Positions 41,382 to 50,271 of a stretch of DNA of 64,000 nt are shown piece after piece; within the stretch, counting starts at the first letter, position 1; each line of letters opens with the position of its first letter. The translations under genes were made by a program, and so were the position numbers. The notes under the pieces are model-generated. The model saw only the letters and a program-made list of their open reading frames with translations, searched no databases and had not been told where the DNA came from. Where the stretch lies: contig JBARUK010000012.1 in assembly GCA_049645705.1 (NCBI GenBank), forward strand, positions 1-64,000, written 5' to 3'. This DNA is from JBGNFV01 sp049645705 (lineage in GTDB: Bacteria > Bacteroidota > Bacteroidia > Cytophagales > Cyclobacteriaceae).

Positions 41382-42365
41382 ATGTTACCTGTTATCGACT
41401 CTACCGTCTCGCCGGAAGCCCTTAGCCATTGGCTGCACAAAAACTACGACTTTAACGAGGTGCCTACCGTCAGGCTGTTTCGTACGGGCATCAATCATAC
41501 GTATATGGTAGAGGGTGACAGCCACCAGTCTGTACTGCGGCTGTATAGCCATGGCTGGCGCAGCAGGATACAGGTAGAAGAAGAGATAAAGGTCGTGCGC
41601 CTGGCACAGGAGGCCGGTATGTCCGTATCATGCCCGCTTGCCGATAGTACCGGAAACTTCATACATGAACTTGAGGCCCCGGAAGGCACCCGCCTGGCCA
41701 TGCTGTTCTCATTTGCCGAAGGCAAAAAGGTCCGGCACTTCTCCTGCGGGTTGTGTGAGCAACTGGGCGAGGCCATGGGCAGGTTCCACCGCGCATCGGA
41801 AGGCAACACAGTCGAACGTATCACCTACAACGCAGACAGCCTGGTCACCCAACCATACGGCTACGCCCGTAAGTTCTTCAGCCAGGACAATGCCGACATG
41901 CAGTTTATCAGGCGGGCGGGCGAAAAGGTAGCCAGCATGTTTGCCGAGGCAGACCAGGGCAGCATCAGAAAAGGCATTGTGCACCTGGACATCTGGTATG
42001 ACAATATGAGCATTACCCCCGGGGAGAAGTTCACCATCTTTGATTTTGATTTTTGTGGAAATGGCTGGCTGCTGCACGACATCGCTTACTTTCTGATGCA
42101 GCTACGCAGGCAGGAGCCCGATAGGGATGTGTATGAGCAGAAGCGGGAAGCATTTTTAAGAGGCTATCGCAGCGTAAGTACTATATCAGAAACAGAAATG
42201 GCCCTGCTGCCCTGGTCCGGCCTCAGCATCTGGATATTCTACCTCGGCGTGCAGTGCCGCCGGTTCGATAACTGGTCCAATGTTTTCCTGTCAGAGAACT
42301 ACCTCACCATGTTTATGGGTATGGCAAAAGACTGGCTGGCGTACAACGGGGAGAAATTGCCGTAA
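41382..42365 (+). CDS. phosphotransferase of the aminoglycoside/homoserine kinase type
   Basis: This 327-residue kinase-fold protein has catalytic HLDIWYDN (HxDxxxxN, about residue 205) and metal-binding IFDFDFCG (DxD, about 225), plus an N-terminal lobe (GINHTYMVEGD, QSVLRLYSHGW). It belongs to the APH/HSK2-like family, whose members phosphorylate small alcohols. The substrate is not readable; in this context there is no threonine gene next to it, so homoserine kinase is only one possibility. Confidence 0.85.
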   Translation: MLPVIDSTVSPEALSHWLHKNYDFNEVPTVRLFRTGINHTYMVEGDSHQSVLRLYSHGWRSRIQVEEEIKVVRLAQEAGMSVSCPLADSTGNFIHELEAPEGTRLAMLFSFAEGKKVRHFSCGLCEQLGEAMGRFHRASEGNTVERITYNADSLVTQPYGYARKFFSQDNADMQFIRRAGEKVASMFAEADQGSIRKGIVHLDIWYDNMSITPGEKFTIFDFDFCGNGWLLHDIAYFLMQLRRQEPDRDVYEQKREAFLRGYRSVSTISETEMALLPWSGLSIWIFYLGVQCRRFDNWSNVFLSENYLTMFMGMAKDWLAYNGEKLP

Positions 42366-42509
42366 TAGTCGATAAGTGTAAGCGTTAAAAAGCTGAATAG
42401 GAAATCAGTGTTTGAGTTAAAGGATGAAATAGTCAGGGAATGAACACGGCTATCAATTTCACAAACACATTAACTCTCAAACTAAAAAACCACCAAACTG
42501 ACTAACTAA

Positions 42510-43556
42510 TCAATCCCTCAGCACATTACTGATAAACGTACTCTTCAGTAGCAGCCACAGCATAAAGAAGGCCAGGGCCCAGCGCAGGTATACAGGGTAG
42601 TAGTCCGCCGTTTCGCGGTAGCGGTTTTCCTTGATCTCCGCCTTTTCCAGTTGGTCTATTTCTTCAAATACCTTCTCCAGAGCCTCGTTATCCGACACGC
42701 GGTAGAACTTGCCTTCTCCTATCGTGGCTATTTCGCGTAGCGTGGTTTCATCCAGCGTATTGTTCATATATGTGCGGCCGCCGTAGAAGCCGCGGCCCAT
42801 GGGTACGCGACCCTCGCGCCCTATGGCAATGGTGTAGATCTTGATGCCATAGGCCTGCGCCAGGTTGGCCGCCGTTATCGGGTCTATGTTACCCGCATTA
42901 TTATCACCATCACTCAGCAGGATCATCACCTTAGACTTACTCTTGGATTCCTGCATCCGGTTCGTGCCCGTAGCCAGCGCCGAGCCTATGGCCGTACCGC
43001 TTTTCGTAATATCTCCGAAGCCCACATCTGCTATAAAGTCCCTGAGCAGTTCATAGTCCGTAGTCAGCGGCGATACAGAAAAGGCCTCTCCGCTGAATAT
43101 CACCAGCCCGATGCGGTCCTGGAAGCGTCCCGCTATAAACTCACGGCCTACCTGCTTTGCTGCCTCCAGCCGGTTAGGGTTAAAGTCCTCGCCGCGCATA
43201 GACTCCGATATGTCCAGCACCAGCATAATGTCTATACCCTCCGTCCAGCGGTCCACCCGCTCATTGGTGATCTGCGGGCGGGCCGCGGCCACCACCAGCA
43301 GCGCTATGAACAGGCTGAATATCACCGGAGGCACAAAGCGCAGCAACGTTACCGGGCTGCTCCTGATGTCGCTTTTCTTCAGCGCCACGTTAAGCCGCTC
43401 ACGGGTAAAGCGCCCGATGGCCCAGCGCAGTACCAGCAGGAGCAGTATAGCCCCCAGCAGAAAGAACATCCAGGGATTTTCCCACACGTAGCGGTTATAC
43501 ACCTCTGGCAAAAACCAGCGGACAGAGTACCAGGGAAGGCCGCTCAGTTCATTCAT
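42510..43556 (-). CDS. BatA-type von Willebrand factor A protein
   Basis: This 348-residue protein has N-terminal membrane segments (NPWMFFLLGAILLLLVLRW, PVIFSLFIALLVVAA), a periplasmic vWA domain with MIDAS motif DISESMRG and later LLSDGDNN, and a C-terminal membrane helix. It matches the BatA/aerotolerance group. In the bat operon these proteins act with MoxR ATPases and DUF58 proteins. Its ATG overlaps the preceding stop by 4 bp. Confidence 0.9.
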   Translation of the reverse strand: MNELSGLPWYSVRWFLPEVYNRYVWENPWMFFLLGAILLLLVLRWAIGRFTRERLNVALKKSDIRSSPVTLLRFVPPVIFSLFIALLVVAAARPQITNERVDRWTEGIDIMLVLDISESMRGEDFNPNRLEAAKQVGREFIAGRFQDRIGLVIFSGEAFSVSPLTTDYELLRDFIADVGFGDITKSGTAIGSALATGTNRMQESKSKSKVMILLSDGDNNAGNIDPITAANLAQAYGIKIYTIAIGREGRVPMGRGFYGGRTYMNNTLDETTLREIATIGEGKFYRVSDNEALEKVFEEIDQLEKAEIKENRYRETADYYPVYLRWALAFFMLWLLLKSTFISNVLRD

Positions 43557-44461
43557 TTTTTTACCTCCTTAAGCTTCCGTTCATAGCGTTCCTCTACTAT
43601 CCGAACGAGCACCCGGTAGCTTTCCGTATGCTCACCGTTATATGACTGCCCGCCGTATATGTGGCGGTCTATGTCCCTGAGAGCCTGCCGCAGGTCCGGC
43701 TCCGGCCGCACCTCGCTTATCTCCCGTGTGGTCATCTTGGCATAAGGGCGGGCGTCCAGCCGCTCCAGGTAGCGCTTCCAGGTAGCCAGGGCACCTTCCG
43801 GGTCTGCCGGGTTGCCGTTCGGCAGTCCCGCCTGCGCGTCGAACTGCTCCCTGAAGCGGGCGTGATCACGCCTGAGCGTACGCAGCCGGTACCAGCGCTG
43901 CAGGGGCCGGGCCAGTGCCAGTGCCGCTACTACCAGCACCACCAGCAGGATACCCGCCACCAGGTATATCAGCGGCCAGTTAGTCTTGTCCTCCACCGGT
44001 TCCAGGTCCGCCTGTTCCCGCAGGTTCACCGTATCCGGCAGTACAGTTACCGTGCGCTTCAGGTATATACTGTCGGCCCGTGGTTCCATATAGGTGCTGT
44101 CCGTATCCTGCACCCGTATGGCCGGTATGGACAGGCCCTGGCGACCGTCCAGCTCAAATGTCGTCATCAGGTACACCACCGAGTCCACCAGCAGGCTGTC
44201 GCGGCGAAAGGTAGGGTAGTACTGCCTGCGCAGATAGTAAAATGGTTCGTAGTCATAGGCACTGTCCGGCAGCAGCACCGTTACGTCCGGCGGGTAGGTC
44301 ACCGTAAGGCCATAGCGCACAGGCTCGCCTACCTTGAGGCTGTCCTGCACAAAGCGGCCTTCCACCCTTACACCGCCGCCGGTCACCTGGGCAGGTGATG
44401 CCACCGTAGCGGCCAGCATCAGCATCAGCGTATATATGTAGGTCCGGATCGCTCTACCCAC
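43553..44461 (-). CDS. BatD-like membrane protein of the bat cluster
   Basis: This 302-residue protein has a signal peptide (YIYTLMLMLAATVASPAQ), a beta-rich periplasmic domain (residues about 25-160), one membrane segment (about 167-188) and a basic cytosolic tail of about 110 residues. This layout and its position between DUF58 and BatA fit the BatD family, but length and sequence are at the low end, so BatD-like is the safest name. It overlaps both neighbours by 4-8 bp. Confidence 0.75.
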   Translation of the reverse strand: MGRAIRTYIYTLMLMLAATVASPAQVTGGGVRVEGRFVQDSLKVGEPVRYGLTVTYPPDVTVLLPDSAYDYEPFYYLRRQYYPTFRRDSLLVDSVVYLMTTFELDGRQGLSIPAIRVQDTDSTYMEPRADSIYLKRTVTVLPDTVNLREQADLEPVEDKTNWPLIYLVAGILLVVLVVAALALARPLQRWYRLRTLRRDHARFREQFDAQAGLPNGNPADPEGALATWKRYLERLDARPYAKMTTREISEVRPEPDLRQALRDIDRHIYGGQSYNGEHTESYRVLVRIVEERYERKLKEVKK

Positions 44462-45344
44462 GTTTCATCTGTTTGTTACGACCTATGAACAGGCGGGTGA
44501 GCCCGGGAACGTAGTCCTCATCGGTACGGATAGAAATATAGTCGGCCTGGTTGCGGCGGCACAGGTTCTCCAGTGTGCCCTGGCTGCCACTCACCCGCTG
44601 GCGTACAATTTTTTTAAAGGAAGATGATGACGTATTCAGCCATAGGGTCTTGCCCGATTCCTTGTCATGCAGCGGCACTATGCCCAGGCTGGGCAGGTTG
44701 GTCTCCTGCGGATCGTAGAGGTGTACCACTACCAGGTCATGCTTGCGGGCCAGCGCCTTCAGGTTTTTTTCGTAGCCTTCATCTATAAAGTCCGATACCA
44801 GCACCACCACCGAGCGCCGCTTGATCATGCCCAGGGCAAAGCGGATGGCCCCGGCCAGGTTAGTACCTTTGCTGCGCGGCTGCAGACGAAACATACGCCC
44901 GATAAGCTGGTAGGCGTGGCGCGGACCCTTGCCCGGCTTTATATACAGTTCTTTTTCTTCAGAATATCCGATCAGCCCTACCTGGCTGGACTCGCGTATG
45001 GCGCTAAGCGACAGCACACCGCATATCTCGCGGGCTATGTCCATCTTCTGTCGGCCCTCGCGGCCTATTTCCTGTGAGGCGCTTACGTCCAGCAGAAAAA
45101 ACACCGTCTGCTCCTTCTCTTCTTTAAAGGTATTGACAAAGCTGCCGTGGCCTTTTGCCGTAACGATCCAGTTGATAGAACGCACATCGTCACCGTACTG
45201 GTAGGAGCGCACATCGTCAAACTCCAGACCCGCCCCTTTGAACAGCGAATGGAAGTCGCCGTGCATAGGTCCGTTGACCGTTTTACGGATACGGATCTCG
45301 TATTTACGAAGTCTTTTCAGTATTTGCTGTATCGGTGTGGGCAT
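44454..45344 (-). CDS. DUF58 domain protein
   Basis: This 296-residue protein has the DUF58 signature FKGAGLEFDDVRSYQYGDDVRSINW near residue 40 (given as separate motifs: FKGAGLEFDD, VRSYQYGDD, SINW) and a vWA-like core (FFLLDVSASQEIG, VVLVSDFIDEG). DUF58 proteins are partners of MoxR ATPases. It is the first gene of this three-gene cluster; the MoxR gene that usually precedes it is not here, since the next gene diverges. Confidence 0.92.
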   Translation of the reverse strand: MPTPIQQILKRLRKYEIRIRKTVNGPMHGDFHSLFKGAGLEFDDVRSYQYGDDVRSINWIVTAKGHGSFVNTFKEEKEQTVFFLLDVSASQEIGREGRQKMDIAREICGVLSLSAIRESSQVGLIGYSEEKELYIKPGKGPRHAYQLIGRMFRLQPRSKGTNLAGAIRFALGMIKRRSVVVLVSDFIDEGYEKNLKALARKHDLVVVHLYDPQETNLPSLGIVPLHDKESGKTLWLNTSSSSFKKIVRQRVSGSQGTLENLCRRNQADYISIRTDEDYVPGLTRLFIGRNKQMKRG

Positions 45345-45383
45345 TACGTTTTAAAATTATGAACTAATGCGTAATTTTCAGCC

Positions 45384-45845
45384 GTGAAATACTTTTTTTG
45401 GATCATTCTTTTAGTTCTTACCGTATCCTGCTCGCGTGACAACAGCCCGCCGGAAGGAATCCTGGGTGAAGAAAAAATGGTAAGCTTCCTCAAAGAAGCC
45501 TACTATGCGGAGACAAAAGTAAAAAATCTCCATTTATCCAACGACTCATCGCGATTGCTTTTCAGGCATTACGAACTGGCCCTGTATCAGAAGTACGACA
45601 TTACAGAAGAAGAGTTTACCCGCTCCTATAATTACTACCTGCAGAATCCGCTGATGCTGGAAGACATAAATGCCGCCATACTGGACAGCCTGGGCGTTAT
45701 GGAGAGTCTGCTGGAAAAAGAAGGGCGCGGAGGTAACCGTACTGAGGCAGGCGATGTGGAGGATGGCGAGCCCATTCCGCCCAAGAACAGGAGAGAACAG
45801 CCTGCGCAGGATCCCGAAGAAGGTGACACCTCCGCCGAAAATTAA
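45384..45845 (+). CDS. DUF4296 lipoprotein
   Basis: This 153-residue protein has a lipobox (LTVSCSRD, Cys at about 16) and the DUF4296 core at about residues 28-105 (MVSFLKEAYYAETKVK, LALYQKYDITEEEFTRSYNYY). The C-terminus is acidic and low-complexity. It is an outer-membrane-associated Bacteroidota family of unknown role. It diverges from the bat cluster and is followed by mutS2. Confidence 0.88.
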   Translation: MKYFFWIILLVLTVSCSRDNSPPEGILGEEKMVSFLKEAYYAETKVKNLHLSNDSSRLLFRHYELALYQKYDITEEEFTRSYNYYLQNPLMLEDINAAILDSLGVMESLLEKEGRGGNRTEAGDVEDGEPIPPKNRREQPAQDPEEGDTSAEN

Positions 45846-45934
45846 GCGAAAACCCCTTACCCTTGCCGCACGTTATTTTACAGACAGCGGGCAAAACTGC
45901 CTGACATCATCCCCGGAAGCTTTTTTAATACTTA

Positions 45935-48337
45935 ATGCTCTACCCCGACAACCTGGAAGAAAAGATCGGATTCGATAAGATCCGGCAACTGATAAAAGAC
46001 CGGTGCCTGAGTGGCCCCGGGCGCTCTTTCGCAGACAAGATGCGATTCAGCGACAATGCCGCACAGGTAGAAAAGCTGGTGTCACAGACCGAGGAGTTCA
46101 GCCGGATACTGGCCTCCGAGGAGCCCTTTCCTGCCTCAAACTACCTTGACGCCTCCACGCTGCTGGACAAAACACGCGCCGAAGGCTCCTACCTGGATAC
46201 CGAAGATTTCTACGATCTTAAGCGCTCGCTGGAGACCATCCTGCGCATACACGATTTCTTCCGCCGCTTTCCCGAATCATACCCGCTGCTGCACGACCTC
46301 TCCGGGATGGTGGTACTGGACCGCTCTCTGCTGAAGAAGATAGAGGAGAAGGTAGACGAGAAGGGCCAGTTGCGTAATAATGCCAGCCGCGAGCTGCAGC
46401 AGATACGCTCACGTATGCAGCAGGAGCAGGTACGCGCCCGCCGCCTGCTGGACTCTATGATGCGAAGCGCCCGCACCGAGGGCTACACGCCGGACGATGC
46501 CAGCCTGACCGTACGCGGCGGCCGCCTGGTCATACCCGTACTGGCAGAGCATAAGCGCCGTATCAAAGGCTTTATACACGATGAGTCCGCCACCGGGCAG
46601 ACCGTGTACCTGGAACCGGCCGAGGTACTGGAGATCAATAATGACATCCGCGACCTGGAGTACCAGGAGCGCCGCGAGATCGTCCGTATACTGCGGGCCC
46701 TTACTGACGAAGTGCGGCCCAACATCCAGCCCCTCAAGCGGGCCTATCATTTCCTCGGTATGGTCGATTTTATCCGGGCCAAAGCCATACTCGCCTCTGA
46801 CCTGGAAGCTACGCGGCCCGAGAGTGCAGGCCGCACCCATGTAGAGTGGTATGCTGCACGCCACCCGCTGCTGTTCCTGGCCCACCAGGCAGCCGGTAAG
46901 CCCATAGTGCCGCTACACATAACTCTGAGCCATGAGCAGCGGATCATCCTCATATCCGGACCTAACGCTGGGGGTAAGTCCGTTACGCTCAAAACGGTGG
47001 GCCTCATACAATATATGTGGCAGAGCGGTATGCTGGTGCCGGTAGACAGTCACTCGAAAATGGGCATATTCAAAAGCCTCTTTATAGACATAGGTGATGA
47101 GCAGTCTATCGAGAATGACCTCAGTACGTACAGCTCCCACCTCACCAACATGAGGAAGTTTCTCACACTGGCAGACAAGAAGTCGCTCTTTCTGATAGAT
47201 GAGTTCGGTACCGGTACCGAGCCGCAGTTTGGCGGGGCCATAGCCGAGGCCATCCTTGAGGAGATGAATAACCTGAAAGCCTTCGGGGTCATCACCACCC
47301 ACTACTCTAATCTGAAAAAATACGGCGAAGACCACCCCGGTATTGTAAACGCCGCCATGCAGTTTGACCTGAACCACCTGGAGCCGCTGTACCAGCTCGA
47401 AACAGGTAAGCCCGGCAGCAGCTATGCCCTGGAGATAGCCCGCAAGATAGGCCTGCCCGGCCCGGTGCTGAAGAAGGCCCGCGACCTGGTAGGGGTGGAG
47501 CAGGTGCGCTACGATCGCCTGCTCAATCGTCTGGAAGAAGAAAAGCGCAAGTACAACCAGCTCACCAAAGGGGCAGAGCAGGAAAAAGTGCGGCTGGAAA
47601 GCTCGGCCCGCGAGTACGAGGACCTGCGCGTATTCCTGGACGAGGAGCGTAAAAAGATCATGCAGCAAGCCAAAGCGGAGGCTAAAAACCTGCTGAAAGA
47701 GGCCAACCAGCGTATCGAAAACACGATCCGGGAGATAAAAGAGCAGGGCGCAGAGAAGATGAAGACCCGCGAACTGCGCAAGGACCTGGAGGAATACGGA
47801 CGGGAGATAGCGCCGAAAGAAGAGCAGAAGCCGAAGCCAGCCACCAAGACCAAAGTGGAAGTGCTGGACGGTCCCATAGGCCCGGGTGACTACGTGCGCC
47901 TGAAAGGGCAGGAAGTGACCGGCGAGGTGCTGGCCCTTACGGGTAAAGACGCTGAGATACGCATTGGCGGGCTAAAGAGCAAGGTGAAGCTGAAGCGGCT
48001 GGAGAAGATCAGCCGACGTGTATTTAAAAAGAGTACCGATCGTGCCCCCGCAGCCACGCGCGGCGTAGACCTTACTGAAAAGCGCGCCCACTTCCGTAGC
48101 GACCTGGACCTGCGCGGCAAGCGCGGCGAAGAAGCCCTCGGCGAACTGGAAAGGTTCATGGACACGGCCCTCATCCTGGGCGAAAAAGAGGTGCGCATTG
48201 TCCATGGCAAAGGCGATGGTATCCTCAAAGACCTGGTCCGCAATCAGCTCCGCCACTTCCGCCACGTGCAGAGCGTCCGCGACGAGCACCCCGAGCGCGG
48301 CGGTGCCGGTGTCACCATCGTGGAGATGGAGGATTAG
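45935..48337 (+). CDS. mutS2: MutS2 endonuclease
   Basis: This 800-residue MutS-family ATPase has a core (residues about 1-320), Walker A GPNAGGKSVTLK (about 345), LIDEFGTGTEP Walker B, a coiled KOW-like segment and a C-terminal Smr nuclease domain (DLRGKRGEEALGELERF, VHGKGDGIL). MutS2 suppresses homologous recombination or, in Bacillus, acts on collided ribosomes through its Smr domain. The start is at 45935. Long basic linkers between the ATPase and Smr domains are normal. Confidence 0.97.
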   Translation: MLYPDNLEEKIGFDKIRQLIKDRCLSGPGRSFADKMRFSDNAAQVEKLVSQTEEFSRILASEEPFPASNYLDASTLLDKTRAEGSYLDTEDFYDLKRSLETILRIHDFFRRFPESYPLLHDLSGMVVLDRSLLKKIEEKVDEKGQLRNNASRELQQIRSRMQQEQVRARRLLDSMMRSARTEGYTPDDASLTVRGGRLVIPVLAEHKRRIKGFIHDESATGQTVYLEPAEVLEINNDIRDLEYQERREIVRILRALTDEVRPNIQPLKRAYHFLGMVDFIRAKAILASDLEATRPESAGRTHVEWYAARHPLLFLAHQAAGKPIVPLHITLSHEQRIILISGPNAGGKSVTLKTVGLIQYMWQSGMLVPVDSHSKMGIFKSLFIDIGDEQSIENDLSTYSSHLTNMRKFLTLADKKSLFLIDEFGTGTEPQFGGAIAEAILEEMNNLKAFGVITTHYSNLKKYGEDHPGIVNAAMQFDLNHLEPLYQLETGKPGSSYALEIARKIGLPGPVLKKARDLVGVEQVRYDRLLNRLEEEKRKYNQLTKGAEQEKVRLESSAREYEDLRVFLDEERKKIMQQAKAEAKNLLKEANQRIENTIREIKEQGAEKMKTRELRKDLEEYGREIAPKEEQKPKPATKTKVEVLDGPIGPGDYVRLKGQEVTGEVLALTGKDAEIRIGGLKSKVKLKRLEKISRRVFKKSTDRAPAATRGVDLTEKRAHFRSDLDLRGKRGEEALGELERFMDTALILGEKEVRIVHGKGDGILKDLVRNQLRHFRHVQSVRDEHPERGGAGVTIVEMED

Positions 48338-48418
48338 AGTCGGTGGAACGATCCTGCCCTAATGTCATAGCCGTCAGGCTAAGAAATCACTCCATTGGTT
48401 TAGCTAAGCACTAAAATT

Positions 48419-48444
48419 CCCCTCCTGCGTAGCGAAAGGAGGGG
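48419..48444. repeat. intergenic palindromic element
   Basis: CCCCTCCT (48419-48426) is an inverted repeat of AGGAGGGG (48437-48444), followed by a GTGCAAAAAAG stretch. Elements of this kind (CCCCTCC...GGAGGGG) recur between genes in Bacteroidota. It could act as a weak terminator of mutS2, but the A run makes U on the other strand. Confidence 0.45.
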
Positions 48445-48893
48445 TGCAAAAAAGCCATAGGTCTTTTTGGGGTGGTCCCGGGCTGCTGCCGGATTGGTAC
48501 TAAGCCAATTATTTGTACTCAGGCTGCCAGCCCAGTGCTGTCAACAAACGAAGTTTCTAACCTGCTACGCTGGTAAGCACACAGGCCCCGCTCTGCTGGC
48601 TAGCAGGAGGGGGGGGGCAGCTTGCTGCTATATGGCAACTGTACTGCTTGTTTGGCACGAGTGAATATTCTATAATCCCAGTGGGACTCGCCCCATATGT
48701 GCTAATAGGCAGTATGATGAAAGTTGCACAAGGCCCTACAGGACCCCACAGGAGGGCAGACCGAAACATCCTGCCAGGCAAAGCCGAACGCAACCCGGCA
48801 CCAACTTCGCAGTAGTAAGAGCAAAGCACCCTTCTCGCCTCAAAAAACTACTTAACTCCTTCCCTCATCCAAACTCGAGAATGAATATCTGGT
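48445..48893. other. intergenic, no gene seen
   Basis: There is no ORF with protein character. It contains a G9 run (48609-48617), one arm of a 26-bp direct repeat (48701-48726) and a near palindrome AATCCCAGTGGGACT at about 48675. Sequence complexity and codon pattern do not suggest coding. Confidence 0.4.
48701..48726. repeat. left copy of a 26-bp direct repeat flanking a TA module
   Basis: GCTAATAGGCAGTATGATGA continues with AAGTTG and is identical to 49579-49604, in the same orientation. The toxin-antitoxin pair lies between the copies, 878 bp apart. It may be the trace of insertion of the module or a dispersed repeat family; flanking bases differ. Confidence 0.7.
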
Positions 48894-49193
48894 TTAGCTG
48901 CTGACGATACTCAGATTTACTCCGACGGCCCTTAGAACCTTGAGAATCGTATCAAACTGAGGTTTTGATCCTTGTGACAGGGCTTTGTATAAGCTTGGTC
49001 TGCTCATTCCCGTTTCTTCTGCGATTTTAGTCATGCCACGTGCTTTTGCTATATGCCCCAAAGCAGGTATCAGATCATGGGTTTCGCCTTCTTCCAGAAC
49101 TGTATTTAGATATTCTGCTACCATGGCATCATCATCCAGGTATTCTGCAATGTCAAACTTAGTTATGCCTTTAGTCATCATCTGTAAGTTCAT
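48894..49193 (-). CDS. HTH antitoxin of a RelE/HigB-type module
   Basis: This 99-residue protein has a C-terminal Xre-like HTH (MTKIAEETGMSRPSLYKAL) and an N-terminal ITKFDIAEYLDDDAM that fits the addiction-module antidote family (HigA/putative Cro-like). It starts at 49193 and overlaps the toxin gene by about 23 bp; ATGs at codons 5 and 6 are also possible. The toxin lies upstream, the order of hig loci. Confidence 0.9.
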   Translation of the reverse strand: MNLQMMTKGITKFDIAEYLDDDAMVAEYLNTVLEEGETHDLIPALGHIAKARGMTKIAEETGMSRPSLYKALSQGSKPQFDTILKVLRAVGVNLSIVSS

Positions 49194-49488
49194 CTTTAAT
49201 GGAAGACCATATTTCTCTAGCTCTGTCTATATCCTTTTGCTGGGACGATTTGGTTCCGCCACTTAACAAGACAATCACTGTACCCCTGTATTCTTTAAAG
49301 TAAATTCTGTACCCTTTTGCATAGTGAATCCTGAGTTCGCTAAATCCCTGGCCGACTGGTTCACAATCTCCAAAGTTTCCATTTTCTTCAATCCTCTGGA
49401 TCCTGAACAGGATCTTAGCTTTGGCCCGGCGGTCTTTCAGTTTTCTAAACCACTTATCAAAAGCTTCTGTCTTGACAATAGAATACAT
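49171..49488 (-). CDS. RelE/ParE-fold toxin, phage-related addiction killer type
   Basis: This 105-residue protein starts MYSIVKTEAFDKWFRKL, with the core ILFRIQRIEENGNFGD and YAKGYRIYFKEY and the tail GGTKSSQQKDIDRAREIW. The family acts as an mRNA interferase or ribosome-associated RNase in characterised members. The frame opens at TTG 49494, but the start at ATG 49488 gives the family N-terminus. A perfect palindrome overlaps its promoter. Confidence 0.92.
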   Translation of the reverse strand: MYSIVKTEAFDKWFRKLKDRRAKAKILFRIQRIEENGNFGDCEPVGQGFSELRIHYAKGYRIYFKEYRGTVIVLLSGGTKSSQQKDIDRAREIWSSIKDELTDDD

Positions 49489-49491
49489 AGC

Positions 49492-49523
49492 CAAATGTAT
49501 TCACTTGAATACAGAAATACAAC
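49492..49523 (-). promoter_or_regulatory. TA promoter with overlapping operator palindrome
   Basis: On the minus strand TTG, 20 nt, TACATTTG (complement of 49492-49499) resembles the Bacteroidota promoter. It is overlapped by a perfect palindrome TGTATTCA-CT-TGAATACA at 49496-49513, the kind of site an antitoxin binds to repress its own operon. The start codon would lie only a few bases from the -7 element. Confidence 0.5.
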
Positions 49524-49544
49524 CCTATTCTAAGGTTGATTTGT

Positions 49545-49900
49545 TCCTGGCAGGTAATTTTGTTTTACACCCGGTAGGGCTAATAGGCAGTATGATGAAA
49601 GTTGTTTCTGTTTCAGGTTTGCAACCTGGAACCAATTAAAGTGCAAGTTTATAACTTGCCTGGCAGGAGGTTTTACTTTTGTAAAAGTAGCACCAATCAA
49701 GACCCCCTTCCGGCCTGCTGAGGTTATTTGTAATACAGGTGACGTCGGGGGGATGTAACCAGGCAGAGCTCTATTGGGAAGGCTTTGATTATGGGTTAGG
49801 ATACCAGATAGGGTATTGCCCCACTCCTGACTGGCTTAAAACCTGCGGTTTCCAGCCAGTCGGTCACGGAAGGCCTGACCTCGCCCGAAGGCGGGGAGTT
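49545..49900. other. palindrome-rich intergenic stretch
   Basis: There is no ORF. It contains the right copy of the 26-bp repeat (49579-49604), then CAGGTT-TGC-AACCTG (about 49614), a GCAAGT/ACTTGC pair (about 49642) and ACTGGCT/AGCCAGT with an inner AAACC/GGTTT near 49830-49862, which could terminate a transcript. CGCC-CGAA-GGCG at about 49884 is a small hairpin near the folB stop. Confidence 0.4.
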
Positions 49901-49910
49901 TAAATAAAGC

Positions 49911-50270
49911 TTACGGCCGGGTTTCGCTCATGCGGATGCGGCTGCGCTGGCAGATACCGCCGAGCGGGGGGTTGAACTTGGAGACGCTCACCTCTACCCG
50001 CTGTACCTGCTGAAACTCGTCCAGCACGCGGCGGATGATCCGCATGGCTACATTTTCCAGCAGCTTGGACTTGATCAGCATTTCCTCGCGCACGATCTCG
50101 TACAGCACCTGGTAGTTTACCGTGCCTTTTATCGAGTCGCGCTTACTGGCCTCTGAGAAGTCCAGGTCGATCATGATGTCCACTTCAAAGCGGTTGCCCT
50201 TTTGCCTTTCCGCTTTGTGGTAGCCGTGGTACGCAAAAAATTCTAATTTCTCCAGGGAGACCTGTTGCAT
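49911..50270 (-). CDS. folB: dihydroneopterin aldolase
   Basis: This folate pathway enzyme cleaves dihydroneopterin to 6-hydroxymethyl-dihydropterin. It is 119 residues: LEFFAYHGYHKAER with the active-site Tyr/His region, NYQVLYEIVREEM with the pterin-binding Glu, and a VSVSKFNPPLGG end carrying the catalytic Lys. It starts one base past the stop of the DivIVA-like gene on the same strand. Confidence 0.93.
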   Translation of the reverse strand: MQQVSLEKLEFFAYHGYHKAERQKGNRFEVDIMIDLDFSEASKRDSIKGTVNYQVLYEIVREEMLIKSKLLENVAMRIIRRVLDEFQQVQRVEVSVSKFNPPLGGICQRSRIRMSETRP

Positions 50271-50271
50271 A

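Noticed and set aside
43661..44398. 245-codon plus-strand ORF opposite the BatD-like gene
   Set aside because: Antisense shadow; the minus-strand gene has a signal peptide, a membrane helix and overlaps with its neighbours.
46913..47668. 251-codon minus-strand ORF inside mutS2
   Set aside because: Antisense shadow of a well-conserved gene; no motif or start context.
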